Both the position numbers and the translations under genes were made by a program. A DNA stretch of 22,209 nucleotides from a virus. The notes beneath the pieces are model-generated. The model was not told where the DNA came from. It did no database searches and worked only from the letters and a program-made list of their open reading frames with translations. This document shows, one piece after another, positions 7,335 through 14,709 of the stretch; positions within the stretch are counted from its first letter, which is position 1; every line of letters starts with the position of its first letter. Location of the stretch: positions 1-22,209 of IMG/VR virus record IMGVR_UViG_3300027793_000305; one strand, written 5' to 3'.

Positions 7335-9165
7335 AGAAACGGTCATTATACGATTTACCGGCGACGCCTCGAGCGTCGAGTCCGCCGCCGACCAAGCATC
7401 AAAAGCCGTCGGCGGTCTGGAGTCTACGGCCAAGACCGCCGGCAAAGGCTTCGACGTCCTCGGCGAAATCGCTACCGGTGCGATGCGTCGCATTGGCGAA
7501 GCCGCCATCAATGCGGTCGGCACGGGACTGTCGATGATTGGCAACGTTATCGGCGACAGCATCAAAGAGGCGACGGAGTTTCAAAATGTGTTTGCCCAGA
7601 CCCAAGCCGTCATCGAATCCACGGGCATGGCTGCGGGCTTCACCGCCGAAGAAATGGCGGGCTTAGCCAGCGACCTGAGCGCTGCATCGGGCATGTCGCT
7701 GTTCAGCGATGACGCCATCCTCGGCGCCACCAATGTTTTGGCCACATTCAAGGAAATCCAAGGTGTCCAATTCGAGAACGCTACGGCGGCAATTTTGGAT
7801 ATGTCGCAGGCGATGGGCATGGATTTGCAGTCGGCGACAGTGCAGGTCGGCAAAGCACTCAATGACCCCATCGGCGGCATCGGTGCATTGTCCCGTGTCG
7901 GCGTGCAGTTCACCGAAGACCAAAAAGCCATGATCGAGGAGATGGTCGCATTGGGCGACGTCGCAGGGGCACAGGAACTCATCCTCGGCGAACTCAATAG
8001 CCAATTCGGTGGCAGTGCGGCGGCGGCGGTCAATACGTATGCAGGGCGCATGAAGGTCTTAGAGGAGCAGTTCAACGATGTCAAGCAAGGCGTCGGCGAA
8101 GCGCTGTTGCCCATCCTCTCCGAGCTTGGGCGCTTCGCTATTGCCTACGTCGTGCCAGCGGTCGAAAAAATGGCGACGGCGTTCACGACGTGGCTGGCAT
8201 CGGTGGACTGGGTCGGGCTGATGAGCCTCTTTGAGACTATCTTCGAGACCATCTCCAACGCCATCACATCGGTGGACTGGGACGGAATCTTTGCATCGAT
8301 TAGTACTGCCATCGAAACGGTGATGGAGACGTTTCAGACACTTCGCACGGTCTTCTACGAAGTAATCGGCGCCATCACCACGCAAATTGATATCTTCTGG
8401 GGAATCGTCGAGCCCGTATGGAATCAACTTGTCGCCGTCTTTGAGGAGGCGTGGACAAAGCTTGAACCCCTCGGCGCTGTGCTTGAAGAAGCCTTTGGCG
8501 GCATCGAGGAGCAGAGTACTGCCATGGCGCCGATTGGCGAAATCCTCGGCAATATCGTCACCGCGATTCTCAACGTGGTCGGGGTCATCGTGAAAATCCT
8601 CGTGCCCATCATCCAAGTCGCATTTCCGATTTTCGTAAACTATGTCAAAAGCTTGGTCGAAAACTTCATGTCACTCTACAACACGATTAACTACGTCTTC
8701 TCTGGTGCACTGCAAAAAGATGTAGTCAACTGGTGGACATCGACGGTTGCGAGCATCACATCGGTCATCAATGAACTCATCGCCAAAGCACGACAAATTG
8801 GCGCCGATATTGTTGGCGGCATTGCCAATGGCATCCGCGGTGCAGGCAATGCCTTGCGTGATGCCTTCTCGGCAACCATCGGCGATGCAATTTCATTCGC
8901 CAAGCGCATCCTGGGTATTGCGTCACCATCGAAGCTCTTCGCCGACGTCATCGGCAAGCCCATTGGCCAAGGCATCGCGGCGGGCATCGTCGCATCGTCG
9001 CCGTCTATCGCTGGCGCACTTGGTGGCACCATCGGAGCGGCGACGGCAGCAACGCAGCAGACGGTGCAAAACTTCTACCTCACCGCCAACTACGCAACCG
9101 CACAGTCGCAGTCGGACATCATGACCGATGTGCGCACGATGCAGCTACTCGCAGGGGGTGTCTAA
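7327..9165 (+). CDS. Tape measure protein
   Basis: The product is 612 aa from GTG 7327 (MAEETVIIRFTGDASSVESA), preceded by GCGAAGGAA. The N-terminus (FTGDASSVESAADQASKAVGG) is the usual tape measure opening; residues about 60-240 contain a TP901-type core (EFQNVFAQTQAVIESTGMAAG, LNDPIGGIGALSRVGVQFTE). The middle holds hydrophobic helices (about 260-300, 410-450) and two VDW repeats (ASVDWVGL, TSVDWDGI). The C-terminal half has a glycine-rich GIANGIRGAGNALRDAF / SPSKLF segment typical of these proteins. The protein sets tail length; at about 1.5 angstrom per residue it suggests a tail near 90 nm, a rough rule only. It may also act in membrane passage during DNA ejection. Confidence 0.9.
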   Translation: MAEETVIIRFTGDASSVESAADQASKAVGGLESTAKTAGKGFDVLGEIATGAMRRIGEAAINAVGTGLSMIGNVIGDSIKEATEFQNVFAQTQAVIESTGMAAGFTAEEMAGLASDLSAASGMSLFSDDAILGATNVLATFKEIQGVQFENATAAILDMSQAMGMDLQSATVQVGKALNDPIGGIGALSRVGVQFTEDQKAMIEEMVALGDVAGAQELILGELNSQFGGSAAAAVNTYAGRMKVLEEQFNDVKQGVGEALLPILSELGRFAIAYVVPAVEKMATAFTTWLASVDWVGLMSLFETIFETISNAITSVDWDGIFASISTAIETVMETFQTLRTVFYEVIGAITTQIDIFWGIVEPVWNQLVAVFEEAWTKLEPLGAVLEEAFGGIEEQSTAMAPIGEILGNIVTAILNVVGVIVKILVPIIQVAFPIFVNYVKSLVENFMSLYNTINYVFSGALQKDVVNWWTSTVASITSVINELIAKARQIGADIVGGIANGIRGAGNALRDAFSATIGDAISFAKRILGIASPSKLFADVIGKPIGQGIAAGIVASSPSIAGALGGTIGAATAATQQTVQNFYLTANYATAQSQSDIMTDVRTMQLLAGGV

Positions 9166-10065
9166 GTGGCATACTCACTGACCTACTCCGTTGGTGGCAC
9201 GACGTACACGCTGTCAGGCTACGACGCCACCACGGGCATGACCATCAACTACTTGGGTGACCAAGGATTCGGCATGGCGCCGATGCACCGCATTACCCAG
9301 CGTGGACCACTGCAGCAGGGTGACAGCGACATTGATTTTCGCCTTGACCCGCGGGTGCTGCAGGTGCCGCTCTTCGTCGATGCGACGACCATCGCAGAGC
9401 ACTACGCCGTGCGGGCAAAGCTGATGCAGATTTTCACACCGTCCAACATTGTCGGCACACTGACCGTGACGGTGGACAGCTTTGTGCGGAGCATCGATGT
9501 CGAGGTGCTCGGTGGACTGACGATGGACATCGATGTAAAAGCGGGCTACAGCGTGCGTGCCGTGGTGCAACTGCGTGCCGCCGACCCGACGTGGTACGAC
9601 CCGACACCGCAGGTTATCACGTTGACACCGTCGATTGCGGGCACCGCCTTCGCCATTCCGATGGCCATACCGCTCACCATGGGTACGGCGTCGATTAACT
9701 CGACGACCACGGTGTCCTACGATGGCACGTGGCTGAGCTACCCCATCATCACCGCCATCGGTCCTATCACTGGGCTAAGCATCACCAACAACACGACGGG
9801 CGACGTTATCTCGTTGGGCGCCGTGGTCATCGGTGCGGGTACAACATATATCTTCGATTTGCGCTACGGCTACAAGACGGTGAAGACTACGGCAGGAGTG
9901 AATCGCATCCAAGACGTCACCGCAGGGTCGAACTTGGCGACCTTTGCGATTGTGCCAGCACCGACGGCGACGGGTGGCGTCAACTCCATCACCATCACCT
10001 CGTCGTCATCGTCATCACCCGCAGAAGTATCACTCACGTACTATACACGCTACATTGGCATATAG
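9166..10065 (+). CDS. Distal tail protein (Dit-like)
   Basis: The product is 299 aa from GTG 9166, immediately after the tape measure TAA. The segment GDQGFGMAPMHRITQRGPLQ followed by DIDFRLDPRVLQVPL and a RAKLMQIFTPSN motif is typical of the N-terminal domain of Dit (SPP1 gp19.1-type), which forms the hexameric hub joining the tail tube to the tip. The C-terminal half (from about residue 140, ADPTWYDPTPQVITL) is the beta-rich second domain. Location directly after the tape measure supports the call. Confidence 0.8.
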   Translation: MAYSLTYSVGGTTYTLSGYDATTGMTINYLGDQGFGMAPMHRITQRGPLQQGDSDIDFRLDPRVLQVPLFVDATTIAEHYAVRAKLMQIFTPSNIVGTLTVTVDSFVRSIDVEVLGGLTMDIDVKAGYSVRAVVQLRAADPTWYDPTPQVITLTPSIAGTAFAIPMAIPLTMGTASINSTTTVSYDGTWLSYPIITAIGPITGLSITNNTTGDVISLGAVVIGAGTTYIFDLRYGYKTVKTTAGVNRIQDVTAGSNLATFAIVPAPTATGGVNSITITSSSSSSPAEVSLTYYTRYIGI

Positions 10066-10074
10066 GAGGCTCAA

Positions 10075-11001
10075 ATGGCATCAACTGAACGATCTTTGGG
10101 ATGGGCAACGTCGGGCACCGGAGACGGTCCCGCAGGTGGCTACGACTCTACTCGCTGGCGTGCCAACGCACAAAAGTCGGACGGCACGGGCATCACGCTG
10201 TTCGGCTCATACATGGCGATGTCAGGAACGACGACATCGACCCTGACCATCGCTGATGGTGCAATCATCATCAACGGGTACACCTACGAGACCAACGGCA
10301 GTGTCACCATCTCGACCTCGGGACTCACTGGCACCTACAGCGTCATCGTTGTGGCCAATTCGACGGCGGGCACGGTGACGGTCACACAGACCGGCGCTGG
10401 GGGCACGACGATTGCGGCATCGACGGTGCGTGCGGCGATTGCGACGGCGGCACAGGTCACGACCATCACCACTGCCGTCGGTGCTGCCAACGTCATCACG
10501 CTGGGCACCATCGTCACCGCCGCCGGTGTCATCTCGTCGATTACGCCAGCATACCCATATAGCACCTCGCTGCAGGTGCCGTCGCAGGTCTACGGCTCGA
10601 TGTACGCACCTGGCGTCACCAGCATTCCCAACGTCACCTCGACGACGGTACTCTGGGCGACGACGGCGACGTCAGGTGAGGGCATCATCACTGCCAACGG
10701 CGCCACAGGAGAGTTCACCGTCGCACTTGCGGGCATCTATCAGGTCGATGGGCGTGTCGTATGGGACAGCAACACCGCAGGCGTGCGTCACATCCAAGTC
10801 GGCGGCACCGGCTTCACCTACGGAAGCATTGATGCACAGTACGAATCAATGCTGGCCACAAATCTCACCTACGGACTGGCGATGCAGATGAGCGGCACCA
10901 TCGCACTCAACGCCGGTGCGACGGTCAGGCTTGCAGTGTATCAGTCCAGCGGGTCAGCACGCACCATCACCGATGGCATCATTAAAATCGTGAGACTCTA
11001 G
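10075..11001 (+). CDS. Tail fibre or receptor-binding protein with C1q-like C-terminus
   Basis: The product is 308 aa, Thr/Ser/Ala/Gly-rich, with ATG 10075 after AGGAGG (10065-10070). The N-terminal 170 residues are low-complexity beta-rich (TTTSTLTIADGAIIINGYTY, SVTISTSGLTGTYSVIVVAN), probably a tip-attachment module. Residues about 200-308 have a C1q/TNF-like jelly-roll pattern: GEFTVALAGIYQVDGRVVWD, then ALNAGATVRLAVYQSSGSAR and a closing strand IIKIVRL. Such domains are common at the distal ends of fibres and bind host surface sugars. Trimer formation and receptor binding are inferred. No catalytic motif is visible. Confidence 0.6.
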   Translation: MASTERSLGWATSGTGDGPAGGYDSTRWRANAQKSDGTGITLFGSYMAMSGTTTSTLTIADGAIIINGYTYETNGSVTISTSGLTGTYSVIVVANSTAGTVTVTQTGAGGTTIAASTVRAAIATAAQVTTITTAVGAANVITLGTIVTAAGVISSITPAYPYSTSLQVPSQVYGSMYAPGVTSIPNVTSTTVLWATTATSGEGIITANGATGEFTVALAGIYQVDGRVVWDSNTAGVRHIQVGGTGFTYGSIDAQYESMLATNLTYGLAMQMSGTIALNAGATVRLAVYQSSGSARTITDGIIKIVRL

Positions 11002-11002
11002 C

Positions 11003-12088
11003 ATGGCACCGCAGTACGTTGTCCAAGTCTATACCTCGACGGGGACACTGCAAGCTACCGTCGTGGACTACCTCGCCCTGAAGATTCAGCGCATCGTCAA
11101 CGGCATCGATGGGCTGACGATTTCGCTGGGTGGCACGTCGCCCAGTGCACAGTACATCAGCTACGGCGCCATCATCGAGGTGTACCGCAGTGACACGGCG
11201 GCGGGCATCGCCTCATACCGTGAGTTCGCCGGCGTTATCCGTGACATCACGCAGACCATCACCGACCAGACCATCTACCAAGTCGTTGCGGTGGGGTGGA
11301 ATGCACTGCTCGCTGATCGCCAAGTCGCCTACTACGCCGGCGTCGCCAATCGCACGCAGTTCACCGCGCAACCCAGCGAAACGATTCTGAAAACGCTGTG
11401 GAACTTCAACGTGAGCACATCGGCCACCACGGCGAATGGGCGATTCCTCGATGGGCGCCTCACTGGTGCATCGGCGGCGACGTCAGGCGGTGCGGGTACG
11501 TCGCAGTCCATTAGCGTTGCCCAGCTCAATCTCCTCGTGGCGATGCAACGGGTACAGCTGGGTGCGGGCGGAGATTTCGCCGTGGTGTACACCGCTCCTG
11601 CGACGTGGGCGTTCAACTGGTACACGGGGCAACTGGGCACCGACCGCACGGCATCGGTGATTTTCAGTGTGGCCACTGGCACCATCGGCAAGCTCGTTGT
11701 GCGCACCGCACGCATCGACGACGTCACCGCCGTCATCGTCGCAGGGCAGGGCGAGGGCAGTGCCCGTGCCATCGTGACCCGCCCTGCATCACTGCCGACG
11801 GGACTCGACCTGCGTGAAGGCTATGTCGATGCTCGCAATCAGAAAACGACGGCGGAGTATCAGCAGGTCGGTACGGCGCTCATCACGCAGTATGAGCGCC
11901 AGCGCACCACGGTGGCGGCGTCGGTGCTGCAAAGCGATGCGCTGCGCTATGGCCGAGAGTACTTCTTCGGTGACCTCGTCAGTGTGTACACGGGGTCAGC
12001 CACCGTGACCCGCAAGATTTCGTCGATTGAGCTCAGTGTCAGCACTGAGGGAGCGGAGAGCATCAATGTCGGACTCAGTCCTAACTAG
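11003..12088 (+). CDS. Gp37-like tail tip / baseplate hub protein
   Basis: The product is 361 aa, MAPQYVVQVYTSTGTLQATV onward. A strand-rich N-terminal part includes FAGVIRDITQTITDQTIYQV and then NALLADRQVAYYAG, a pattern I recognise from siphovirus ReqiPepy6 Gp37-like proteins, which sit at the tail tip after Dit. The C-terminal part contains YEYF-like hub features (ALRYGREYFFGDLVSVYTGS, VTRKISSIELSVSTEG) resembling Tal/gp27-type hub domains. No peptidase or lytic motif is seen. The start lies one nt after the upstream TAG, so coupling is likely. The family name is from memory, unsearched. Confidence 0.65.
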   Translation: MAPQYVVQVYTSTGTLQATVVDYLALKIQRIVNGIDGLTISLGGTSPSAQYISYGAIIEVYRSDTAAGIASYREFAGVIRDITQTITDQTIYQVVAVGWNALLADRQVAYYAGVANRTQFTAQPSETILKTLWNFNVSTSATTANGRFLDGRLTGASAATSGGAGTSQSISVAQLNLLVAMQRVQLGAGGDFAVVYTAPATWAFNWYTGQLGTDRTASVIFSVATGTIGKLVVRTARIDDVTAVIVAGQGEGSARAIVTRPASLPTGLDLREGYVDARNQKTTAEYQQVGTALITQYERQRTTVAASVLQSDALRYGREYFFGDLVSVYTGSATVTRKISSIELSVSTEGAESINVGLSPN

Positions 12089-12548
12089 CGTGACGCGCAC
12101 CGCACAGGCGGTCGGCGACCTGACACGCCAAGAGCGCCCCGCTGCGGCGATCACGTTGACGCGGTCGGCGACGCTGGCGATTGCGACGACGGGCACACTG
12201 ATTACATGGCAGACACAGACGCGCGGTCAGGGCATCACGTGGTCAACCACGGACATCACGATACCGACGGCGGGCTACTACCTCATCCAGGTGCGCCTCG
12301 CCACGGCTGCGAGTGTGACGATGCCGATACAGGTGACGGTCAACGGAACGGCGCTGGGGTACTTCGCTAACACCTTTGTGGCCACCACGTACCACACGGG
12401 CACGACCATGCGCTATCATGCCACTGGCGATGTCATCCAAATCCGTCTGCTGCCGTCAGCGAATACCACGCTGAATCAAGCAGCGGAGAATACGCTCACT
12501 GAGAGTCCATTCCTCCACATCGCACAGTTGACCAGCGTGGTCACCTAG
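12066..12548 (+). CDS. Second jelly-roll tail protein
   Basis: The product is 160 aa from ATG 12066, with GGGAGCGGAG about 10 nt upstream; it overlaps the upstream gene by 23 nt. An in-frame ATG at 12027 would overlap by 62 nt and is less likely. Residues 1-50 include a low-complexity Thr-rich lead. Residues about 55-155 resemble a C1q-like jelly roll: TWSTTDITIPTAGYYLIQVR, QVTVNGTALGYF, a GD turn in YHATGDVIQIRLLP, and FLHIAQL. It is the last gene of the late operon, before two strong hairpins. It could be a minor fibre, a tip accessory protein or a capsid decoration protein; the context favours the tail. Confidence 0.55.
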   Translation: MSDSVLTSVTRTAQAVGDLTRQERPAAAITLTRSATLAIATTGTLITWQTQTRGQGITWSTTDITIPTAGYYLIQVRLATAASVTMPIQVTVNGTALGYFANTFVATTYHTGTTMRYHATGDVIQIRLLPSANTTLNQAAENTLTESPFLHIAQLTSVVT

Positions 12549-12581
12549 GATATACTACAGCTGGACATCTGAGACACTCCG

Positions 12582-12617
12582 CACGAACACCGCCGAGCGC
12601 ACACGGCGGTGTTCGTG
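12582..12617 (+). terminator. Perfect 14-bp hairpin after the late operon
   Basis: CACGAACACCGCCG (12582-12595) pairs perfectly with 12604-12617 around an 8-nt loop, AGCGCACA, 33 nt after the last tail gene. There is no T-run, so termination would rely on the second hairpin or on a factor. Confidence 0.6.
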
Positions 12618-12621
12618 TATA

Positions 12622-12666
12622 CACCGACCCCCCACGTAGTTGGCCAGACTACGCAGGGGGTCGGTG
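12622..12666 (+). terminator. Composite terminator hairpin of the late operon
   Basis: CACCGACCCCC (12622-12632) pairs with GGGGGTCGGTG (12656-12666), and inside it CGTAGT (12635-12640) pairs with ACTACG (12648-12653), separated by a symmetric CA/CA internal loop. A weak T-rich tail (GTTATTT) follows. It sits between the late operon and the divergently composed small-gene region. Both orientations could terminate, but only the + strand has genes here. Confidence 0.7.
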
Positions 12667-12744
12667 CCGTTATTTAGTGCATCTCCGTCGAAAGGAACTC
12701 AAAACCAGAGACTCACCACGAGCAGTATATCACGATTTTGGTTG

Positions 12745-12856
12745 TAATCTTTCTGTCATGAAAATATCAGGTAATTATCAGGTTGAAGGTGTTGACAGGT
12801 GATATTACTAGTGCTACAATGTGTGCATAAGGTTGAACGAGAGAGTCAACCGAACG
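12745..12856 (+). repeat. 112-bp promoter/operator/leader module, copy A
   Basis: This block recurs at 13491-13602 with four mismatches by my alignment. It contains two direct TATCAGGT sites (12765-12772, 12776-12783) 11 bp apart, then a sigma70 promoter and a 5' leader hairpin, GGTTGA (12831-12836) with TCAACC (12846-12851). The 12549-12744 stretch before it holds the two terminator hairpins and no gene I can support. Confidence 0.9.
12792..12820 (+). promoter_or_regulatory. Sigma70 promoter A
   Basis: TTGACA (12792-12797), a 17-nt spacer and TACAAT (12815-12820) are five or six matches to each consensus hexamer. Transcription would start near 12827, just before the leader hairpin. The TATCAGGT pair directly upstream of the -35 is a likely activator or repressor site. 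Confidence 0.85.
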
Positions 12857-12875
12857 CCACAGAAAGGGCAAAACG

Positions 12876-13493
12876 ATGAGCAAGCAGTTTTCAGTAACCC
12901 GCGACGAGATGTACGCCTGGATGACCGAAGCCCACGAGAGCATCACCAACGTCATGACCGAGGGCACCGGCGTCATGATCGGCATCATCCGCGACAGCAT
13001 GGCAGAGGATGCCATGTGGTGGGAGACCAGTGGCACCATCACCGACACCGACATCATCGAGGTACTCGAGGAGTGGCGCGCTGATAATCGCGTCGAGGAG
13101 ACGACGCCCACGACGCCAGCCCCCGTGGCTGGCACAACGGGCACCGGATTCGAGACGATGAGCGTCGATGATCTGCGTGAGTATGTGGCCACCGTCGAGG
13201 GCGAGTGGCAGCGTGGCGAAATCGAGGGGGCGATGGGACGCGAGGTGGTTCGCCAAGCCCGCCAGCGCCTCGCCGAGGCGGAGGAGACGACGCCCACGAC
13301 GCCAGCTCCAGTGGTTGATCGCACCGAACGCGCCGCTCTCGCCTCGATGTTCTGCTGGAACATGGCCGTCGATGCCGATATCAAGGCGCGCCGATGCCGA
13401 GACGCTGGCGATGACGAAGGCGCCAAGCGCCACGATGTCGCAGTGGCGCACTACATCCGCAATTACACGCGGTTGCAGTACGGCGACGAGTAA
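12876..13493 (+). CDS. Unknown 205-aa protein with duplicated ETTPTTPAPV linker
   Basis: I do not recognise this family. ATG 12876 is preceded by AGAAAGGG in the leader of promoter A. The protein has three acidic/helical segments (about 1-70, 88-135, 147-205) separated by two nearly identical linkers, EETTPTTPAPV, at about residues 74-84 and 136-146, encoded by nearly identical DNA. The first segment is rich in Met/Glu/Asp; the last has two cysteines (CWNM, RRCRD) and basic residues. There is no signal peptide or transmembrane segment. The bead-on-string layout suggests an adaptor or anti-host protein made early. Its TAA stop is the first codon of repeat copy B. Confidence 0.8.
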   Translation: MSKQFSVTRDEMYAWMTEAHESITNVMTEGTGVMIGIIRDSMAEDAMWWETSGTITDTDIIEVLEEWRADNRVEETTPTTPAPVAGTTGTGFETMSVDDLREYVATVEGEWQRGEIEGAMGREVVRQARQRLAEAEETTPTTPAPVVDRTERAALASMFCWNMAVDADIKARRCRDAGDDEGAKRHDVAVAHYIRNYTRLQYGDE

Positions 13494-13602
13494 TCTTTCT
13501 GTAATCGAAATATCAGGTAATTATCAGGTTGAAGGTATTGACAGGTGATATTACTAGTGCTACAATGTGTGCATAAGGTTGAACGAGAGAGTCAACCGAA
13601 CG
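13491..13602 (+). repeat. 112-bp promoter/operator/leader module, copy B
   Basis: Second copy of the block at 12745-12856, same length, with four mismatches (three near the start, one just before the -35). The TATCAGGT pair is at 13511-13518 and 13522-13529; the leader hairpin arms are 13577-13582 and 13592-13597. It begins with the TAA stop codon of the 205-aa gene. Together the copies bracket that gene. Confidence 0.9.
13538..13566 (+). promoter_or_regulatory. Sigma70 promoter B
   Basis: TTGACA (13538-13543), 17-nt spacer, TACAAT (13561-13566), identical to promoter A. It would drive 13619 and probably the overlapping small genes after it. Confidence 0.85.
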
Positions 13603-13618
13603 ACGAAAGGGAACGACG

Positions 13619-13894
13619 ATGAACAAGCCAATCCGCTACAGCAACAGCCAACAGAAAAAGCTCGACCACCTGTTCTTTTGTCACGCCGCTGCAATTCAGA
13701 CCAGCAACAAAGTGCGCGCCGAAGCGTTGATGGTCGAGATTGACGCACTCCGCGCCAAAGTCGCCGCCAACAAAGCTCGCGCCGCTGCCAGCGCCGAAGC
13801 GCGCCGCCAAGCCAGCCGCGAGAAGTGGCTCCAAGAGCAGATGGAGATTGCCGCCGCAGCCGAAGCACAGCGCCAAGCAAGCCGCAGCAAGTAA
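13619..13894 (+). CDS. Small coiled-coil protein, unknown function
   Basis: The product is 91 aa, MNKPIRYSNSQQKKLDHLFF onward. From about residue 28 it is almost entirely Ala/Glu/Arg/Lys helix, with repeated AEARRQASREK / AEAQRQASRSK units, predicting a coiled coil. The N-terminal 27 residues contain one cysteine and are less regular. ATG 13619 is preceded by GAAAGGGAACGACG, the RBS just after the promoter B leader. The family is not recognised; DNA binding or a scaffold role would fit such a protein, but nothing decides it. Confidence 0.75.
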   Translation: MNKPIRYSNSQQKKLDHLFFCHAAAIQTSNKVRAEALMVEIDALRAKVAANKARAAASAEARRQASREKWLQEQMEIAAAAEAQRQASRSK

Positions 13895-13906
13895 GACGAA
13901 ACCGAC

Positions 13907-13946
13907 GGGGCGTGCGATGCCCCACAGTCTGGCGGTGATGCCGCCA
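13907..13946 (+). promoter_or_regulatory. Two small intergenic hairpins
   Basis: GGGGC (13907-13911) pairs with GCCCC (13919-13923), and TGGCGG (13930-13935) with CCGCCA (13941-13946). They lie in the 72-nt gap before the next RBS, as do the larger hairpins elsewhere in the genome. Pairing only; no function is shown. Confidence 0.4.
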
Positions 13947-13966
13947 CTGATGAGTCGAAAGGAACG

Positions 13967-14251
13967 ATGATGGAAGGCAAGTACAACGCCAGTTTTCGAG
14001 AGTCATGGAGCATTGATGACCAGACCACGGTCGTCATCGAGTACACCAAGGTGCACGGGTCGCACACGTGGCACATCCACGCCATGCTCGATGTCGGTCA
14101 TGCGGGCATCGATATCCTGCGTACGCAGGCATCGTCACGCAACGCCGTGGAATTCGACGCCATGCTGCGGTTCGCACGTGAGGAAGTCGAAGCGCGGCTC
14201 AGCGCCATCGCGGCGCGCGTCGCACGCACCGGAGGCACCCATGTGGAGTGA
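13967..14251 (+). CDS. Small protein of unknown function
   Basis: The product is 94 aa; ATG 13967 and 13970 are both possible, with GAAAGGAAC upstream (13957-13965). The N-terminal half is predicted beta-rich (ESWSIDDQTTVVIEYTKVHG, HTWHIHAMLDVG) and the C-terminal half a long helix (NAVEFDAMLRFAREEVEARL). No family is recognised. It overlaps the next gene by 11 nt, so it belongs to a translationally coupled run of small genes. Confidence 0.7.
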   Translation: MMEGKYNASFRESWSIDDQTTVVIEYTKVHGSHTWHIHAMLDVGHAGIDILRTQASSRNAVEFDAMLRFAREEVEARLSAIAARVARTGGTHVE

Positions 14252-14330
14252 CATCGTATTAATCGTGGCGTTCGTGATTCTTTGGCCACTGCTCTGTGCA
14301 GTCGCCGACAAAGTGAGGGGGAAGCGATGA
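14241..14330 (+). CDS. 29-aa single-pass membrane peptide
   Basis: The sequence runs MWSDIVLIVAFVILWPLLCA, then VADKVRGKR. GGAGG at 14231-14235 is 5 nt before ATG 14241, and the stop overlaps the next start in ATGA. Residues about 4-22 form one hydrophobic helix followed by a basic tail, so the C-terminus probably faces the cytoplasm. The RBS and the overlaps on both sides support translation despite its length. A membrane-acting regulator or a superinfection-exclusion peptide are options; nothing selects one. Confidence 0.6.
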   Translation: MWSDIVLIVAFVILWPLLCAVADKVRGKR

Positions 14331-14500
14331 CCGAAATGTTGATTGCGTTGGGACTCATGGCAGGCGTGGTCGGTGCCAGCATCTCGCTGGTCCAGCTGAT
14401 GCACTGGTCAGAGCAGAAGCGCGCGGAGCTACTGCGCAAGGCAATTATGAGCGCATTTCGTGAGGGCTACGATGTCCGCAAGTCAGAGGAGATGCAGTGA
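14327..14500 (+). CDS. 57-aa membrane protein
   Basis: The product begins MTEMLIALGLMAGVVGASIS and has one hydrophobic helix (about 4-25), then an amphipathic charged tail (HWSEQKRAELLRKAIMSAFR). ATG 14327 overlaps the previous stop in ATGA and follows AGGGGGAA (14317-14323). The stop overlaps the next start (TGATG). It has the size and layout of small phage membrane proteins, including some holins, but it is not in a lysis cassette and no endolysin is near. Function unknown. Confidence 0.65.
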   Translation: MTEMLIALGLMAGVVGASISLVQLMHWSEQKRAELLRKAIMSAFREGYDVRKSEEMQ

Positions 14501-14709
14501 TGGAACAGCGATTGATTTACCGCAAGGTCGGCGATGTGGAGGCATGGATGAGTGTGGCCGATGACGGCATCGAGGTGACGGTGTACGACGCCTCGACCCA
14601 GCAGTGGACACGCACGCTGGTGCGGTCGTTCTCCAGGGCGTATGCCATGGTCAACGAGGCGGCACAGCAGGGTGCACAGCGATTGGCGGAGGTGTACCGT
14701 GGGGTATAA
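14500..14709 (+). CDS. Small protein of unknown function
   Basis: The product is 69 aa from ATG 14500 in the TGATG overlap, RBS GAGGAG (14486-14491). A GTG one codon earlier is an alternative start. The sequence has a strand-rich front (LIYRKVGDVEAWMSVADDGI, EVTVYDAST) and a helical C-terminus (FSRAYAMVNEAAQQGAQRLA). No family is recognised. It overlaps the following gene by 11 nt. Confidence 0.65.
   Translation: MEQRLIYRKVGDVEAWMSVADDGIEVTVYDASTQQWTRTLVRSFSRAYAMVNEAAQQGAQRLAEVYRGV

Noticed and set aside
14327-14500. Holin of a lysis cassette
   Set aside because: Only size and one transmembrane helix fit; no endolysin or spanin is adjacent, so the call stays as an unknown membrane protein.
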